Positions 18,567 through 26,719 are shown, counted from the first letter of the stretch. The stretch: DNA of 64,000 bases from Ensifer sp. LC11 (GCF_001695835.1 NZ_MBSO01000004.1:1-64000); one strand, 5' to 3'. Translations and numbers: made by a program. The notes: generated from the sequence alone by a model not told the origin.

Positions 18567-18698
18567 ATTGGAGGGGAGAAACGGCGCTGGTGGAAGTCCA
18601 CTGTCGCCCTGCGCAGATAAACCTGGCCTCTCGCTCGTTCGAAGGATGAATATCCGCGCGCACATCACTCTTTCTCAGGTCGCAATATCCCTACGGTC

Positions 18699-18733
18699 GT
18701 CATCCTCGGGCTTGACCCGAGGATCCAAGCACA
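18699..18733 (-). repeat. REP-like palindrome, copy B
   Basis: Same 7-5-7 core as copy A but in inverted orientation, with the TGCTTGGAT flank conserved on its right side. It ends 15 bases before the start codon of the GIY-YIG gene. Confidence 0.88.
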
Positions 18734-18748
18734 AGCAACCTGCCAGTC

Positions 18749-19033
18749 ATGGCCGGATTCGTTTACATCGTTACGAACCATAAGCGAGGGACACTCTACA
18801 TCGGTGTCACCTCAGATCTCGAACGTCGCATCTTCGAGCATCGGGAAGGACTGACGCCAGGATTTGCATCGAAGTACGGTTGCGCCCAGCTCGTCTGGTA
18901 CGAAGAACATCTTCAAATTGGCACGGCTATCCAGCGTGAGAAGTCGCTCAAGCGCTGGTACCGGCAGTGGAAAATCGAGCTGATCGAGACCATGAACCCG
19001 GATTGGCGCGATCTGTATTTCGAGCTTCAGTGA
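18749..19033 (+). CDS. GIY-YIG nuclease-domain protein (UPF0213/YhbQ type)
   Basis: A 94-residue single GIY-YIG domain. The first motif appears as FVYIVTN...LYIGVTSDLERRIFEHR (about 4-35), with the conserved Tyr, Arg26/27 and His; the downstream catalytic Glu is probably in AIQREKSLKRWYRQWKIELIE. Such free-standing domains can nick DNA. The gene is tightly enclosed by inverted REP-like copies: B ends 15 bases before the ATG and C begins a few bases after the stop. This suggests a unit moved together with the repeat. Cellular function is otherwise unknown. Confidence 0.9.
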   Translation: MAGFVYIVTNHKRGTLYIGVTSDLERRIFEHREGLTPGFASKYGCAQLVWYEEHLQIGTAIQREKSLKRWYRQWKIELIETMNPDWRDLYFELQ

Positions 19034-19038
19034 GCTTG

Positions 19039-19073
19039 TGTATGGATCCTCGGGTCAAGCCCGAGGATGACAA
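19039..19073 (+). repeat. REP-like palindrome, copy C
   Basis: CCTCGGGTCAAGCCCGAGG core with the same flanks as copy A and in the same orientation, but with TGTAT in place of TGCTT on the left. It begins immediately after the GIY-YIG stop codon, giving the gene an inverted flanking pair (B and C). Confidence 0.88.
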
Positions 19074-19194
19074 CAAAGAGGGTGGCGGCACCGCTGTCAC
19101 AGGGGTGGTCGCACGCAGATCCTTCTCAGCGCCTACCGTTTCGCTTCCGCGGTTGGAGCGCCCGGCCGCGACGCAACTACCCGGCCCGCGACGC

Positions 19195-20661
19195 CTATTC
19201 CGGCAATCTCTTCGGCAGCCAGAGCCAGGCGACGATGCCCAGTGCGAGCAGCGACAGACCGCCAACACCGGCCGCGACATGCAGGCCCGCAACGAAGGCT
19301 TCCTTGGCCTGCAGGATGGTTTCAGAGGCGAGGCCCGGATGATCGAGCGTTTCGTTGAGCGTTCCCGCCACGCCGGGGCCGAAGAGGCGGAAGCTGAGTG
19401 CCGCCAGCGAACCGAGAAGCGTGATACCGAGCGCATTGCCGAGTTCGTTGCTGGTCTCGGCGATCGAACCCGCCGCACCGGCACGTTCGGCGGGAACGGC
19501 CGACACCGCGACCTCCGCCACGAGGCTGAAGGAGAGGCCATAGCCGATGCCCGCAACCACGGTCGAGGCGATGAAGGCGGCGACGCCGGCGTGCGTGGTG
19601 GTAAACAGCAGCAGGAAGACACCTGATGCGATCAGGAAATGCGTCGCAACGAGCGCATTCTTGCGGCCGATCTGCTCAACGATGCGGGCCGTGCCGACGC
19701 AGGTGGCCATGAGCACGATGGCGCCCGGCAAGGTCACCAGCGCTGCGGTAAAGACGTCGAAACCCAGCACCGACTGCAGATAGATCCCTGAGAGATAGCC
19801 GACGGCGGACCAGACGACCAACGGCAGGAGGCCAGTGAGGATGGCGATGGAAAAGATCCGATCTCGGAAGAGTCCGAGGTCCAGCAGCGGGTACGCGATC
19901 CGCGTTTGCCGGCGCAGAAACAACGCAATCGCCAAGACGCCGACGATCCCGGCGGTGGACTGAAGCACGGTGAAGCCGTAGGCAGCAGCGCTCTTGAGCG
20001 AGTAGGTGAGCATCAGAATGCCGGCAAAGGACAGCACGAGGCTCGGCAGGTCGATACGGCCATAGGTCGTGGAGCGCACTTCGCGAAGCAGGACCGATGC
20101 GACGATCAGGAAGCCGAACACGACGGGAACATTGATCAGGAACACGACGCCCCACTCAAGCCGCTGCAACAGTAAACCGCCGATGAGGGGTCCGATGGCG
20201 AAGCCGGCCGCAAACGTGGCCGCGAAGATGCCGATCGCCTGGGCGCGCTGTCGCGGATCGGGAAACAGCGCGCTGACGATCGCGAGCCCCGAGGGCAGCA
20301 AGGTCGCGCCGCCGAGCCCCATCAGCGCCCGCGCGGCGATCAGCGCCATCGGCGACTGCGAATAGGCGGCGGCGAGCGATCCTGCGCCGAAGATCACGGC
20401 ACCGACCATGATCAGTTTCAACCGCCCATAGCGGTCGCCGATATTGCCGAAAGCGATCAGCAGCGACCCGACCACGAAGCCGTAGATATCGAGGATCCAG
20501 AGCGCCTGGTCGGCTGTGGGCATGAGGGCCGAGGTCACACGCGGCATGGCGAGATAGAGGATGGAGCCGTCCATGGCCACGAGCAGCACGAGGGGCAACA
20601 CGGCCATCAGACCCAGCCATGCGCTTCGGTCTGTGGAGCTTGGAAGTGAAGTGTCCGTCAT
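19195..20661 (-). CDS. DHA2-family MFS multidrug efflux transporter (SmvA/QacA-like)
   Basis: The 488-residue, 14-segment transporter has motif D1 (LLVAMDGSILYLAMPRV), motif A (GNIGDRYGRLKLIM) and motif C (GIFAATFAAGFAIGPLIGG), typical of QacA/SmvA drug antiporters exporting cationic dyes, biguanides or methyl viologen. ATG 20661 (MTDTSLPSS) has AAGGA upstream. It is divergent from a TetR gene across an extended palindrome, so it is almost certainly repressed by that TetR. Confidence 0.9.
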   Translation of the reverse strand: MTDTSLPSSTDRSAWLGLMAVLPLVLLVAMDGSILYLAMPRVTSALMPTADQALWILDIYGFVVGSLLIAFGNIGDRYGRLKLIMVGAVIFGAGSLAAAYSQSPMALIAARALMGLGGATLLPSGLAIVSALFPDPRQRAQAIGIFAATFAAGFAIGPLIGGLLLQRLEWGVVFLINVPVVFGFLIVASVLLREVRSTTYGRIDLPSLVLSFAGILMLTYSLKSAAAYGFTVLQSTAGIVGVLAIALFLRRQTRIAYPLLDLGLFRDRIFSIAILTGLLPLVVWSAVGYLSGIYLQSVLGFDVFTAALVTLPGAIVLMATCVGTARIVEQIGRKNALVATHFLIASGVFLLLFTTTHAGVAAFIASTVVAGIGYGLSFSLVAEVAVSAVPAERAGAAGSIAETSNELGNALGITLLGSLAALSFRLFGPGVAGTLNETLDHPGLASETILQAKEAFVAGLHVAAGVGGLSLLALGIVAWLWLPKRLPE

Positions 20662-20755
20662 CGGGCATGATTCCTTTACAAACGGCATGCGCAGGCATGC
20701 CGCTTCGGCCGCCGGTAGGTCAGGCGGGCAGATGGTTGCGGTTGGAGGTTCTATT

Positions 20756-20790
20756 CTATATACTTAAGGTAAGTTACTTTTGGTATATAG
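20756..20790. promoter_or_regulatory. TetR operator (35-base palindrome)
   Basis: The outer arms CTATATAC (20756-20763) and GTATATAG (20783-20790) are perfect inverted repeats. An inner pair AAGGTAA/TTACTTT (20766-20772, 20774-20780) shares the same centre at 20773 with one mismatch. It sits three bases upstream of the tetR start and in the divergent promoter region, so binding would block both genes. Confidence 0.8.
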
Positions 20791-20792
20791 TG

Positions 20793-21407
20793 ATGTCAAG
20801 CCTGATGGAAAAGAGTCCGGTCACCGCCAAACGCGTTCGTCTCACTCGTGAGCAGCGGCTAAGCCAGCTGCTTGATGTGGCCTGGAGGCTCGTTCGCGAA
20901 GAGGGCACCGACGCGCTGACGCTGCCGCGCCTGGCCGAAGAGGCGGCCGTCGCCAAGCCGGTCGTCTATGATCATTTCGGCACGCGCAACGGTCTGCTCG
21001 CAGCCCTCTATCAGGATTTCGACGGACGCCAGACGGTGGTGATGGACGCTGCAACTGCGGCAAGCGAGCCGACGCTGGAGGGAACCGCGAGAAACATCGC
21101 CTCCTCCTATGTCGAGTGCGTGCTGGCGCAAGGCCGCGAGATCCCCGGCGTGCTGGCGTCACTCGCCGGCTCGCCGGAACTTGCGACCGTCAAGCGGACC
21201 TATCAGCTGGTCTACATCGAGAAGTGCCGAAAGGTGTTGAGCCGGTTCACGGGACAGAGGGGCATCGCGCCGGCGGGCTTCTGGGCAATGCTTGGTGCAG
21301 CTGATGGCCTCTCCAATGCTGCGGCGGCGGGAGACATTGCGCCCAAAGAGGCAGAAGACGAGCTTTACGAGACGATCGTTGCCATGGTGAACAGAAGCGG
21401 CCGCTGA
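20793..21407 (+). CDS. TetR/AcrR-family transcriptional repressor
   Basis: The 204-residue protein has a TetR N-terminal HTH (about 15-65; LTLPRLAEEAAVAKPVVYDHFGTRNGLLAALY) and a ligand-binding C-terminal domain. ATG 20793 begins directly after the palindromic operator; upstream in-frame codons lie inside it. It likely represses itself and the divergent DHA2 efflux gene and is released by an efflux substrate. Confidence 0.9.
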   Translation: MSSLMEKSPVTAKRVRLTREQRLSQLLDVAWRLVREEGTDALTLPRLAEEAAVAKPVVYDHFGTRNGLLAALYQDFDGRQTVVMDAATAASEPTLEGTARNIASSYVECVLAQGREIPGVLASLAGSPELATVKRTYQLVYIEKCRKVLSRFTGQRGIAPAGFWAMLGAADGLSNAAAAGDIAPKEAEDELYETIVAMVNRSGR

Positions 21408-21437
21408 CGCGGCACGCCCCGGGCCGCAGGATCCGCC

Positions 21438-21950
21438 TTACGCTTCCGCAAGAAAATACCGCTTCCAAACACGATCCACGAGCGTCCCGTCATTGAGCGG
21501 CACGGCCTTGTCGACCTTGTAGTCGACGAAACCCATCTTGCCGTAATAGGCAAGTCCACCGGTATTGTCGGCGCGGATGGTGGCGTTGAGCGCCTTGAGG
21601 CCGATCGAGCGGGCATAGTCGCAGGTGGCTTTGAACAGTGCCGTACCGGCACCGGTCACCTTGTTGCCGGGGCGGGAGAAGGTGCCGATGTCGGCCCAGT
21701 CCTCGGGTATTCCATCCCAGCGGTCGAGCGCCTGGAAAGCGCAGGGCTCGCCGGTCTCGTCCTCGGCGACAAAGCAGCTGACGAAGCCGGGACCGGCGAG
21801 ATAGTGCTCGACAAAGCCTTCGGGCGTGAACGGCGTCTGGTGCGCGGTGGTGCCGCCGATCCGGATGATCTCGTTGAGGAAGGCGCACAGAACAGGTGCA
21901 TCATCGGGCCGCGCCGGGCGCACTTGGATCGTCTTCGTCTCGCTCGTCAT
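21438..21950 (-). CDS. GNAT-family N-acetyltransferase
   Basis: A 170-residue GNAT protein (IQVRPARPDDAPVLCAFLNEIIRIGG at the N-terminus; NKVTGAGTALFKATCDYARSIGLKALNATIRADNTGGLAYYGKMGF with the A-site and Tyr). It resembles phosphinothricin- or amino-acid-type acetyltransferases, substrate unknown. It is the last gene of a four-gene minus-strand operon, 26 bases after the sugar O-acetyltransferase. Confidence 0.85.
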   Translation of the reverse strand: MTSETKTIQVRPARPDDAPVLCAFLNEIIRIGGTTAHQTPFTPEGFVEHYLAGPGFVSCFVAEDETGEPCAFQALDRWDGIPEDWADIGTFSRPGNKVTGAGTALFKATCDYARSIGLKALNATIRADNTGGLAYYGKMGFVDYKVDKAVPLNDGTLVDRVWKRYFLAEA

Positions 21951-21976
21951 GAAAAGGTCGTCCTCCCGAAATTGTC

Positions 21977-22540
21977 TCAAGTCGTCGAGTGCCGCAGCGG
22001 GCGCGCCGGGTTGCCGACAACCGTCGCGCCGGCGGGCACGTCCTTCGTCACCACCGAGCCCGCGCCGACGATCACACCGTCGCCAATCGTCACGCCGCCA
22101 AGGATGATCGCGCCGCCGCCGATCCAGACATCGGCGCCGATCGTCACTAGGCGGGCGACTTCGAGGCCCTGGCTGCGGAGCACGGCGTCCTTGTGGTGCT
22201 CGGCGCAATAGATTTGCACGCTCGGCCCGAGCATCGTCCCCTCGCCGATCGTCACGGTGCCGCTATCGAGGATCGTGCAGCCGGCATTGAGATAGACCCG
22301 GGCGCTGAGACGGATGTTGATGCCGTAGGAGCAATGAAACGGCGCCTCGATGACAACGTCATCCGCAACCGCGCCAAGCAGCGCGCGCAGCGCCGGCGCC
22401 ATGTTTCCGCGTTCGCCCGGCGGCATGGTGTTGTGCTGGTGGACCGCTTCGCGAGCCGTCAGCCGCAGGCGATCAAGCTCGTCATCGAGGCATGAATACC
22501 ATTCGCCCATCGCCATTTTTTCGCGTTCGCTGGCGGTCAC
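21977..22540 (-). CDS. Maa/NodL/LacA-family sugar O-acetyltransferase
   Basis: A 187-residue left-handed beta-helix hexapeptide-repeat acetyltransferase with the Maa-type N-terminus (SEREKMAMGEWYSCLDDELDRLR), the catalytic His in QIYCAEHHK and isoleucine-patch repeats (TIGADVWIGGGAIILGGVTIGDGVIVGAGSVVTKDVP). It acetylates a sugar hydroxyl with acetyl-CoA; in rhizobia a relative, NodL, modifies Nod factor, but no nod genes are nearby. Its ATG overlaps the preceding stop as ATGA. Confidence 0.9.
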   Translation of the reverse strand: MTASEREKMAMGEWYSCLDDELDRLRLTAREAVHQHNTMPPGERGNMAPALRALLGAVADDVVIEAPFHCSYGINIRLSARVYLNAGCTILDSGTVTIGEGTMLGPSVQIYCAEHHKDAVLRSQGLEVARLVTIGADVWIGGGAIILGGVTIGDGVIVGAGSVVTKDVPAGATVVGNPARPLRHSTT

Positions 22541-23016
22541 GCTTTTGCCTTTGCTTCGGCCGCTACGCGCCGTGCCAGGCTTTCAGGCGGCCACATGGTC
22601 TTCATGTCGTAGTAGATCTCGAAGGCCGGAGCGCCGCCTTCGAGCGACAGCCACTGAACCTTGGAGCGGGTGAAAATATGTGCATCCGGCGGGAAGTCCG
22701 AAGGACGGTCGAGGCTTGCAATCCGGAGGAAGGAGAGCCAGCCGCGCCGGCCATAATCGCTCCACAGCGCCGTCTGACATTCAGGGCAGCGGTAGACGTC
22801 GTGCGGGCGGCCGCTGTCGGTGGGCAGCGTGACGACGACGGGCTCGCCCTCGGTGAGCGCGATGTTCTCTCGTTCGATCACACCGTTGACGACGAAGGCG
22901 CTGCCGACCTGGCGCTGGCAATCGCTGCAGTGGCAGCAATTGACGAACATCGGTGCGGCCTTCAGCCGATAGCGGATTTTGCCGCAGAAGCAGCCACCGC
23001 CAAAATCCTTGTCCAT
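22537..23016 (-). CDS. GFA-family (glutathione-dependent formaldehyde-activating-like) zinc protein
   Basis: The 159-residue protein has the GFA/CENP-V zinc-binding cysteines: GGGCFCGKIRYRL, CCHCSDCQ and YRCPECQTALW. GFA from Paracoccus was proposed to assist formaldehyde-glutathione adduct formation, but most members lack a proven reaction. It overlaps its neighbours on both sides (TGATG upstream, ATGA downstream), indicating tight translational coupling. Confidence 0.9.
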   Translation of the reverse strand: MDKDFGGGCFCGKIRYRLKAAPMFVNCCHCSDCQRQVGSAFVVNGVIERENIALTEGEPVVVTLPTDSGRPHDVYRCPECQTALWSDYGRRGWLSFLRIASLDRPSDFPPDAHIFTRSKVQWLSLEGGAPAFEIYYDMKTMWPPESLARRVAAEAKAKA

Positions 23017-23774
23017 CAGCAGGCCTCCTCCAGCATATCGTCGCTCGAGACAGTGCCAGTGACACTGCCGCGCCTGACGGTGGCGACCCAGGCACGCGCC
23101 AGGGCCAGGCCGGCGGCATTGGCCTTCTCGCCATATCTGCGCGCATGGGCAGGGTACTGCGCCAGCCAGGTGGGGTCGAGCCGATTGATGGTCTGCGGAA
23201 ACGAGCGGTTCCAATCCTCGACAAGGTCAGTGTCGGCTTCGAAATGGAACTGCGTGCCATAGGCGGCGCGACCGACACGAAACGCCTGATGCCGGGTCAC
23301 GTCATTTTCGGCAAGGTGTACGGCGCCGTCGGGCAGCGTGAAGGTATCGCCGTGCCATTGGAATATCGGGAAACTTTCGCCGACGCTTGCCAGCACCGGA
23401 TCGCTCTGTCCTTCGCTGCGAACGCGAACGTCGCACCAGCCGAACTCCCTGGCCTCGCCCAGCAGATTGCGCGCGCCGTATGCGCGTGCCAGAAGCTGGC
23501 TGCCGAGGCAGATGCCCAGCACCGACCGCTCGCTGTCACCGAAGCGGCGCATCAGCGCTGCAAGCTTCGGGAGGTAGGGGAAGGCCTCGTCGTCGAGCGC
23601 GCTCTGTTCGCCGCCGAGCACCACCAGCGCATCGAAGCCGTCCGGCCCCTCCGGCACCGGGTCCCCGGCATAGGCGCGGCGAACCTCGACCTCGGCCTTC
23701 ACTTCGCGAAGTGCCGTGCCGACCTGGCCGAGCTCCGTCTTCGCCATGTTTTCCACCACCAGCACCCGCATCAT
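23016..23774 (-). CDS. Class I glutamine amidotransferase-like protein
   Basis: The 252-residue stand-alone GATase1 domain has the nucleophile elbow GICLGSQLLA (Cys near residue 92) and a C-terminal His/Glu in TQFHFEAD (about 174-181). The family includes GMP-synthase-like and gamma-glutamyl peptidase enzymes; the substrate is unknown. It is the promoter-proximal gene of the four-gene operon. The start is ATG 23774 or 23771. Confidence 0.86.
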   Translation of the reverse strand: MMRVLVVENMAKTELGQVGTALREVKAEVEVRRAYAGDPVPEGPDGFDALVVLGGEQSALDDEAFPYLPKLAALMRRFGDSERSVLGICLGSQLLARAYGARNLLGEAREFGWCDVRVRSEGQSDPVLASVGESFPIFQWHGDTFTLPDGAVHLAENDVTRHQAFRVGRAAYGTQFHFEADTDLVEDWNRSFPQTINRLDPTWLAQYPAHARRYGEKANAAGLALARAWVATVRRGSVTGTVSSDDMLEEAC

Positions 23775-24148
23775 GATCTTCCCTTTGCCGTCTGGGCGAA
23801 AGATTGATCACGACATGCGACCCGGTTCAAGAGGCGAGCGTTCAACGGGCGCGCGCGGACACCTCGCTCCCGGCCGAAAGCATCCGGGCCTTGACTTCCG
23901 CGCCAAACTTTCCGACCTTCCTGATATCATGATGCTTGCGATTTCTTCCCTTCGCTGCTTCCGGGTGTGCCCGATCGCAGGAACCTGACCCCAGCCCGGA
24001 TGCTTGCGCTCTCCGGGTCCGGGGAGCCTTTCGCGTCGGTAGAAGAAATTTCTGAACGCGGCTGAACGAGCGCCGAATCTCCAGAAAATTGAATTCGCGT
24101 GCGCCCGCAGACGCAGAGGCGCCACGACCGAACATGGCAGGTCACATC

Positions 24149-24562
24149 ATGGCGGCATCCCGCAAGACACTTCCCCCCATCATCATCAATGCCGAAGATC
24201 ACAAGCGGCTGACGGCGCTGGCTTCGTCTGCACTCGAACGCGTGCCCGAGGTGGCCGAGGCGCTGCTGTCCGAACTCGATCGCGCGCGCATCGGCGCGTC
24301 GGACGCGCTGCCCGCCGATAGCGTTCAGATGGGCTCGACCGTTGCTTTCGAGGCCGACAACGGTTTCGCCAAGCAGGTGACGCTCGTCTATCCCGGCGAG
24401 GCCGATATCGAGGCCGGGCGGATCTCGGTGCTGACGCCGATCGGTGCGGCGCTGATCGGCCTGTCCGTCGGGCAGTCGATCGACTGGCAGGACCGGTCGG
24501 GCAAGATCCATCGCATGACCATTCGCAGCGTGACGACCCAAGCAATTCCAGGAAAAGTATGA
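24149..24562 (+). CDS. rnk: Nucleoside diphosphate kinase regulator Rnk (GreA/GreB C-terminal fold)
   Basis: 137 residues with the Rnk signature: a short coiled-coil N-terminal stalk (about 1-50) and a GreA/GreB C-domain (VQMGSTVAFEADNGFAKQVTLVYPGEADIEAGRISVLTPIGAALIGLSVGQSIDW). Rnk binds RNA polymerase; other effects are indirect. The family is about 136 residues, which supports ATG 24149; ATG 24134 is possible. The 374-base gap 23775-24148 shows no gene. Confidence 0.88.
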   Translation: MAASRKTLPPIIINAEDHKRLTALASSALERVPEVAEALLSELDRARIGASDALPADSVQMGSTVAFEADNGFAKQVTLVYPGEADIEAGRISVLTPIGAALIGLSVGQSIDWQDRSGKIHRMTIRSVTTQAIPGKV

Positions 24563-24633
24563 AACGGCTTTCCGTCCGGAATTGCGTATTCCTTGAAGGT
24601 TGCCTGACATGCGTCGCGCAATGCGCCGCCTGC

Positions 24634-24669
24634 AAAAACGGGGAGGCCGGATTTTCACCGCCTCCCCGC
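24634..24669 (-). terminator. Rho-independent terminator of the DoxX gene
   Basis: GC-rich arms at 24640-24650 and 24659-24669; on the minus strand the stem is followed by TTTTT (24639-24634). It lies about 20 bases past the doxX stop. Confidence 0.8.
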
Positions 24670-24688
24670 TTCCCTGACCGTCTATCGA

Positions 24689-25144
24689 TCAGAACTGCTT
24701 GCCGAGCTTGGCGTCGACCGACTGGCTGTTGGCGCCGCGGATGGCAAAGAAGAACAGGATCGCGGCCCAGAGGATCGACTTCTCGGCACCGAAGAGGCCT
24801 TCGCCCTGTACGATGCCGTGGAAGTAGACGGTGACGAGCAGAACGATCATGCCGGCAAAGGCGGCCGGACGTGTCAGGAGGCCGATCGCGATCAGGATAC
24901 CGCCGAAGAACTCCGTGGCGGCCAGAAGCGGCGACCAGAAGACGCCCGGATAGAAGCCGAGCCCCTCAACCATGCCAACGGTGCCGAAGGGGTCGGTGAT
25001 CTTGCCGAAGCCATGGACCGCGAGCAGGGCGCCGGCCAAAACGCGCAACAGCGTCTCGGCGAAGGTGTCGAGCGGCAGGTAGATCTTCTGAAGCGCCGGC
25101 AGGATGGCGCGCGGGCGGGAACTGGAAGCGGTGACGTCGGTCAT
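24689..25144 (-). CDS. DoxX-family membrane protein
   Basis: The 151-residue protein has four transmembrane helices and the DoxX motif LLRVLAGALLAVHGFGKI (about 32-49), followed by EFFGGILIAIGLLTRPAAF. DoxX-like proteins have been linked to thiosulfate oxidation and to oxidative-stress complexes; the role here is unknown. ATG 25144 has GAGAGG upstream. It is divergent from a Rdx-type gene across 215 bases. Confidence 0.86.
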   Translation of the reverse strand: MTDVTASSSRPRAILPALQKIYLPLDTFAETLLRVLAGALLAVHGFGKITDPFGTVGMVEGLGFYPGVFWSPLLAATEFFGGILIAIGLLTRPAAFAGMIVLLVTVYFHGIVQGEGLFGAEKSILWAAILFFFAIRGANSQSVDAKLGKQF

Positions 25145-25359
25145 GAAGGGCCTCTCCGGCGGTTGGGGTGCGACAATTTGTGCCATGCCGCAATGTCTCG
25201 CCGCGACGCCCGGGCAATGCAAGCTACCGCCCGATAAAAACATGACTAAATTTGTTGACAATTACGTGAGTGCGACGTGAGCGTGCACGCCGCCGTGGTT
25301 GTTTCCCCCCGGCGCTCTCGGTATGGTCGCCGCTCCGACACAGATCCGAGAGCCGCCCG

Positions 25360-25641
25360 ATGGACCCAAAGCCACGCATCACCATCCTCTATTGCACCCA
25401 GTGCAACTGGCTCCTGCGTGCCGGCTGGATGGCGCAGGAACTGCTGCAAACCTTCGGGCAGTCGCTCGGCGAAGTGGCGCTCATTCCCGGTACCGGCGGC
25501 AATTTCGAGATCCGCGTCAACGACGAACTCGTCTGGGAGCGCAAACGTGACGGCGGCTTCCCTGGTCCGAAAGAACTGAAGCAGCGCATCCGCGACATTA
25601 TCGAGCCGGAGCGCGATCTCGGCCACACGGACAGGAGCTGA
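25360..25641 (+). CDS. Rdx/SelT-SelW-SelH-like thioredoxin-fold protein
   Basis: A 93-residue thioredoxin-like protein with a CxxC in ILYCTQCNWLLRAGWMAQELL (Cys11 and Cys14) and the Rdx-family GGNFEIRVNDELVWERKRDGGFPGPKELKQRIRD. It is the Cys homologue of selenoproteins W/T/H, implicated in redox signalling. It is followed at two bases by the YqaA-like gene, so they are co-transcribed. Confidence 0.88.
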   Translation: MDPKPRITILYCTQCNWLLRAGWMAQELLQTFGQSLGEVALIPGTGGNFEIRVNDELVWERKRDGGFPGPKELKQRIRDIIEPERDLGHTDRS

Positions 25642-25643
25642 TC

Positions 25644-26069
25644 CTGGATTTCGGAATTCTCGCCGGCGTCTTTTCCGCCGCGTTCCTGTCAGCAACACTG
25701 CTCTTTGGCATGTCGGAGGCGGCAATCGTCGCGGCCGCCCTGCACGGAGAGGCTGATCGCACCGCCCTCTTCCTTGCAGCGACGTTCGGCAACGTGCTTG
25801 GCGCCGCCGTCAATTTCGCGCTGGGGCGTTTTCTGATCCGCTTCGAAGGACGGCGTTGGTTTCCCGTTTCCCCTGCCGCACGAAAAAAGGCGGAGGCGCT
25901 CTTTGCCCGCTATGGGCAGCCGGTGCTGCTGCTTTCCTGGATGCCCGTTATCGGCGACCCGCTGACGCTGGTCGCAGGCCTGCTGCGCATGAAGCTGCCG
26001 CTGTTCCTGCTCTTCGTCACGATCGGCAAGGCGGCGCGTTATGCGGTCGTGCTCTACCTGACGCCGTAG
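25644..26069 (+). CDS. yqaA: YqaA-family (DedA-like) inner membrane protein, probable non-ATG start
   Basis: From codon 25644 the product is 141 residues, matching YqaA at 142. It carries the family N-terminus FSAAFLSATLLFGMSEA, then GNVLGAAVNFALGR, the aromatic-basic loop and LLLSWMPVIGDPLTLVAGLLRM. The first in-frame ATG (25710) would delete the conserved first helix. CTG 25644 lies 6 bases after AGGAG (25633-25637) and is the best start candidate; ATC 25641 is also possible. The family is near DedA/SNARE-associated lipid scramblase-like proteins. Confidence 0.8.
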   Translation: MDFGILAGVFSAAFLSATLLFGMSEAAIVAAALHGEADRTALFLAATFGNVLGAAVNFALGRFLIRFEGRRWFPVSPAARKKAEALFARYGQPVLLLSWMPVIGDPLTLVAGLLRMKLPLFLLFVTIGKAARYAVVLYLTP

Positions 26070-26092
26070 TATCGGGCGCTTCGCGCGACGGC

Positions 26093-26719
26093 TCAGCTAT
26101 GGGCGAAGATGTCGGTCTCGTCCCAGCCGAGCAGGTCGAGCTTAGAGCGCGTCGGCAGGAAGGCGAAGCAAGCTTCGGCATGTTCCATGCGGCCATCGCG
26201 CAGAAGGCGGGCCGTCAGCTTGTCGCGCAGCGCATGCAGGTGAAGAACATCGGAAGCCGCATATTCGAGCTGTGCCGGCGACAGGATCTCGGCTGCCCAG
26301 TCGGATGACTGCTGCTGCTTGGAGATGTCGACGTCGAGCATTTCCTTGAGATTGTCCTTGAGGCCGTGGCGGTCCGTATAGGTTCGCGTCAGCCGCGAGG
26401 CGATCTTGGTGCAGAAGACCGGCGTCGTGGTCACACCGAAGGTGTGGAACAGCACGGCGATATCAAAGCGTCCGAAATGAAAGATCTTCTGGCGAGCCGG
26501 ATCAGCAAGCATGGCGACGAGGTTCGGCGCTTGCCTCTGGCCGGCAGCGATGCGGATCACGTCGGCGGTACCGTCGCCCGGCGACAGCTGCACGACACAG
26601 AGACGGTCGCGGCGGGGAATGAGGCCGAGCGTTTCGGTGTCGATCGCGATCGCGCCGGTATAGCGAGCAGCGTCAGCCGCGGGGATGTCGCCTTCATGGA
26701 ACCGTATTGCATTCGCCAT
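26093..26719 (-). CDS. rnd: Ribonuclease D-like 3'-5' exonuclease
   Basis: The 208-residue protein contains only the DEDDy exonuclease domain: Exo I AIDTETLGL, Exo II HFGRFDIAVL and Exo III YAASDVLHLHALRD with the Tyr. It lacks the HRDC domains of E. coli RNase D, as in many short alphaproteobacterial proteins. It trims stable-RNA 3' ends. ATG 26719 (MANAIRFHEGD) is the conserved start. Confidence 0.92.
   Translation of the reverse strand: MANAIRFHEGDIPAADAARYTGAIAIDTETLGLIPRRDRLCVVQLSPGDGTADVIRIAAGQRQAPNLVAMLADPARQKIFHFGRFDIAVLFHTFGVTTTPVFCTKIASRLTRTYTDRHGLKDNLKEMLDVDISKQQQSSDWAAEILSPAQLEYAASDVLHLHALRDKLTARLLRDGRMEHAEACFAFLPTRSKLDLLGWDETDIFAHS

Noticed and set aside
23930-24010. On the minus strand GGTCAGGTTCC... 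and CCCGGAAGCAGC recall the SRP RNA core.
   Set aside because: The two halves are split by about 20 extra bases and the conserved GGAA-capped helix cannot be formed; the alphaproteobacterial ffs pattern does not match.
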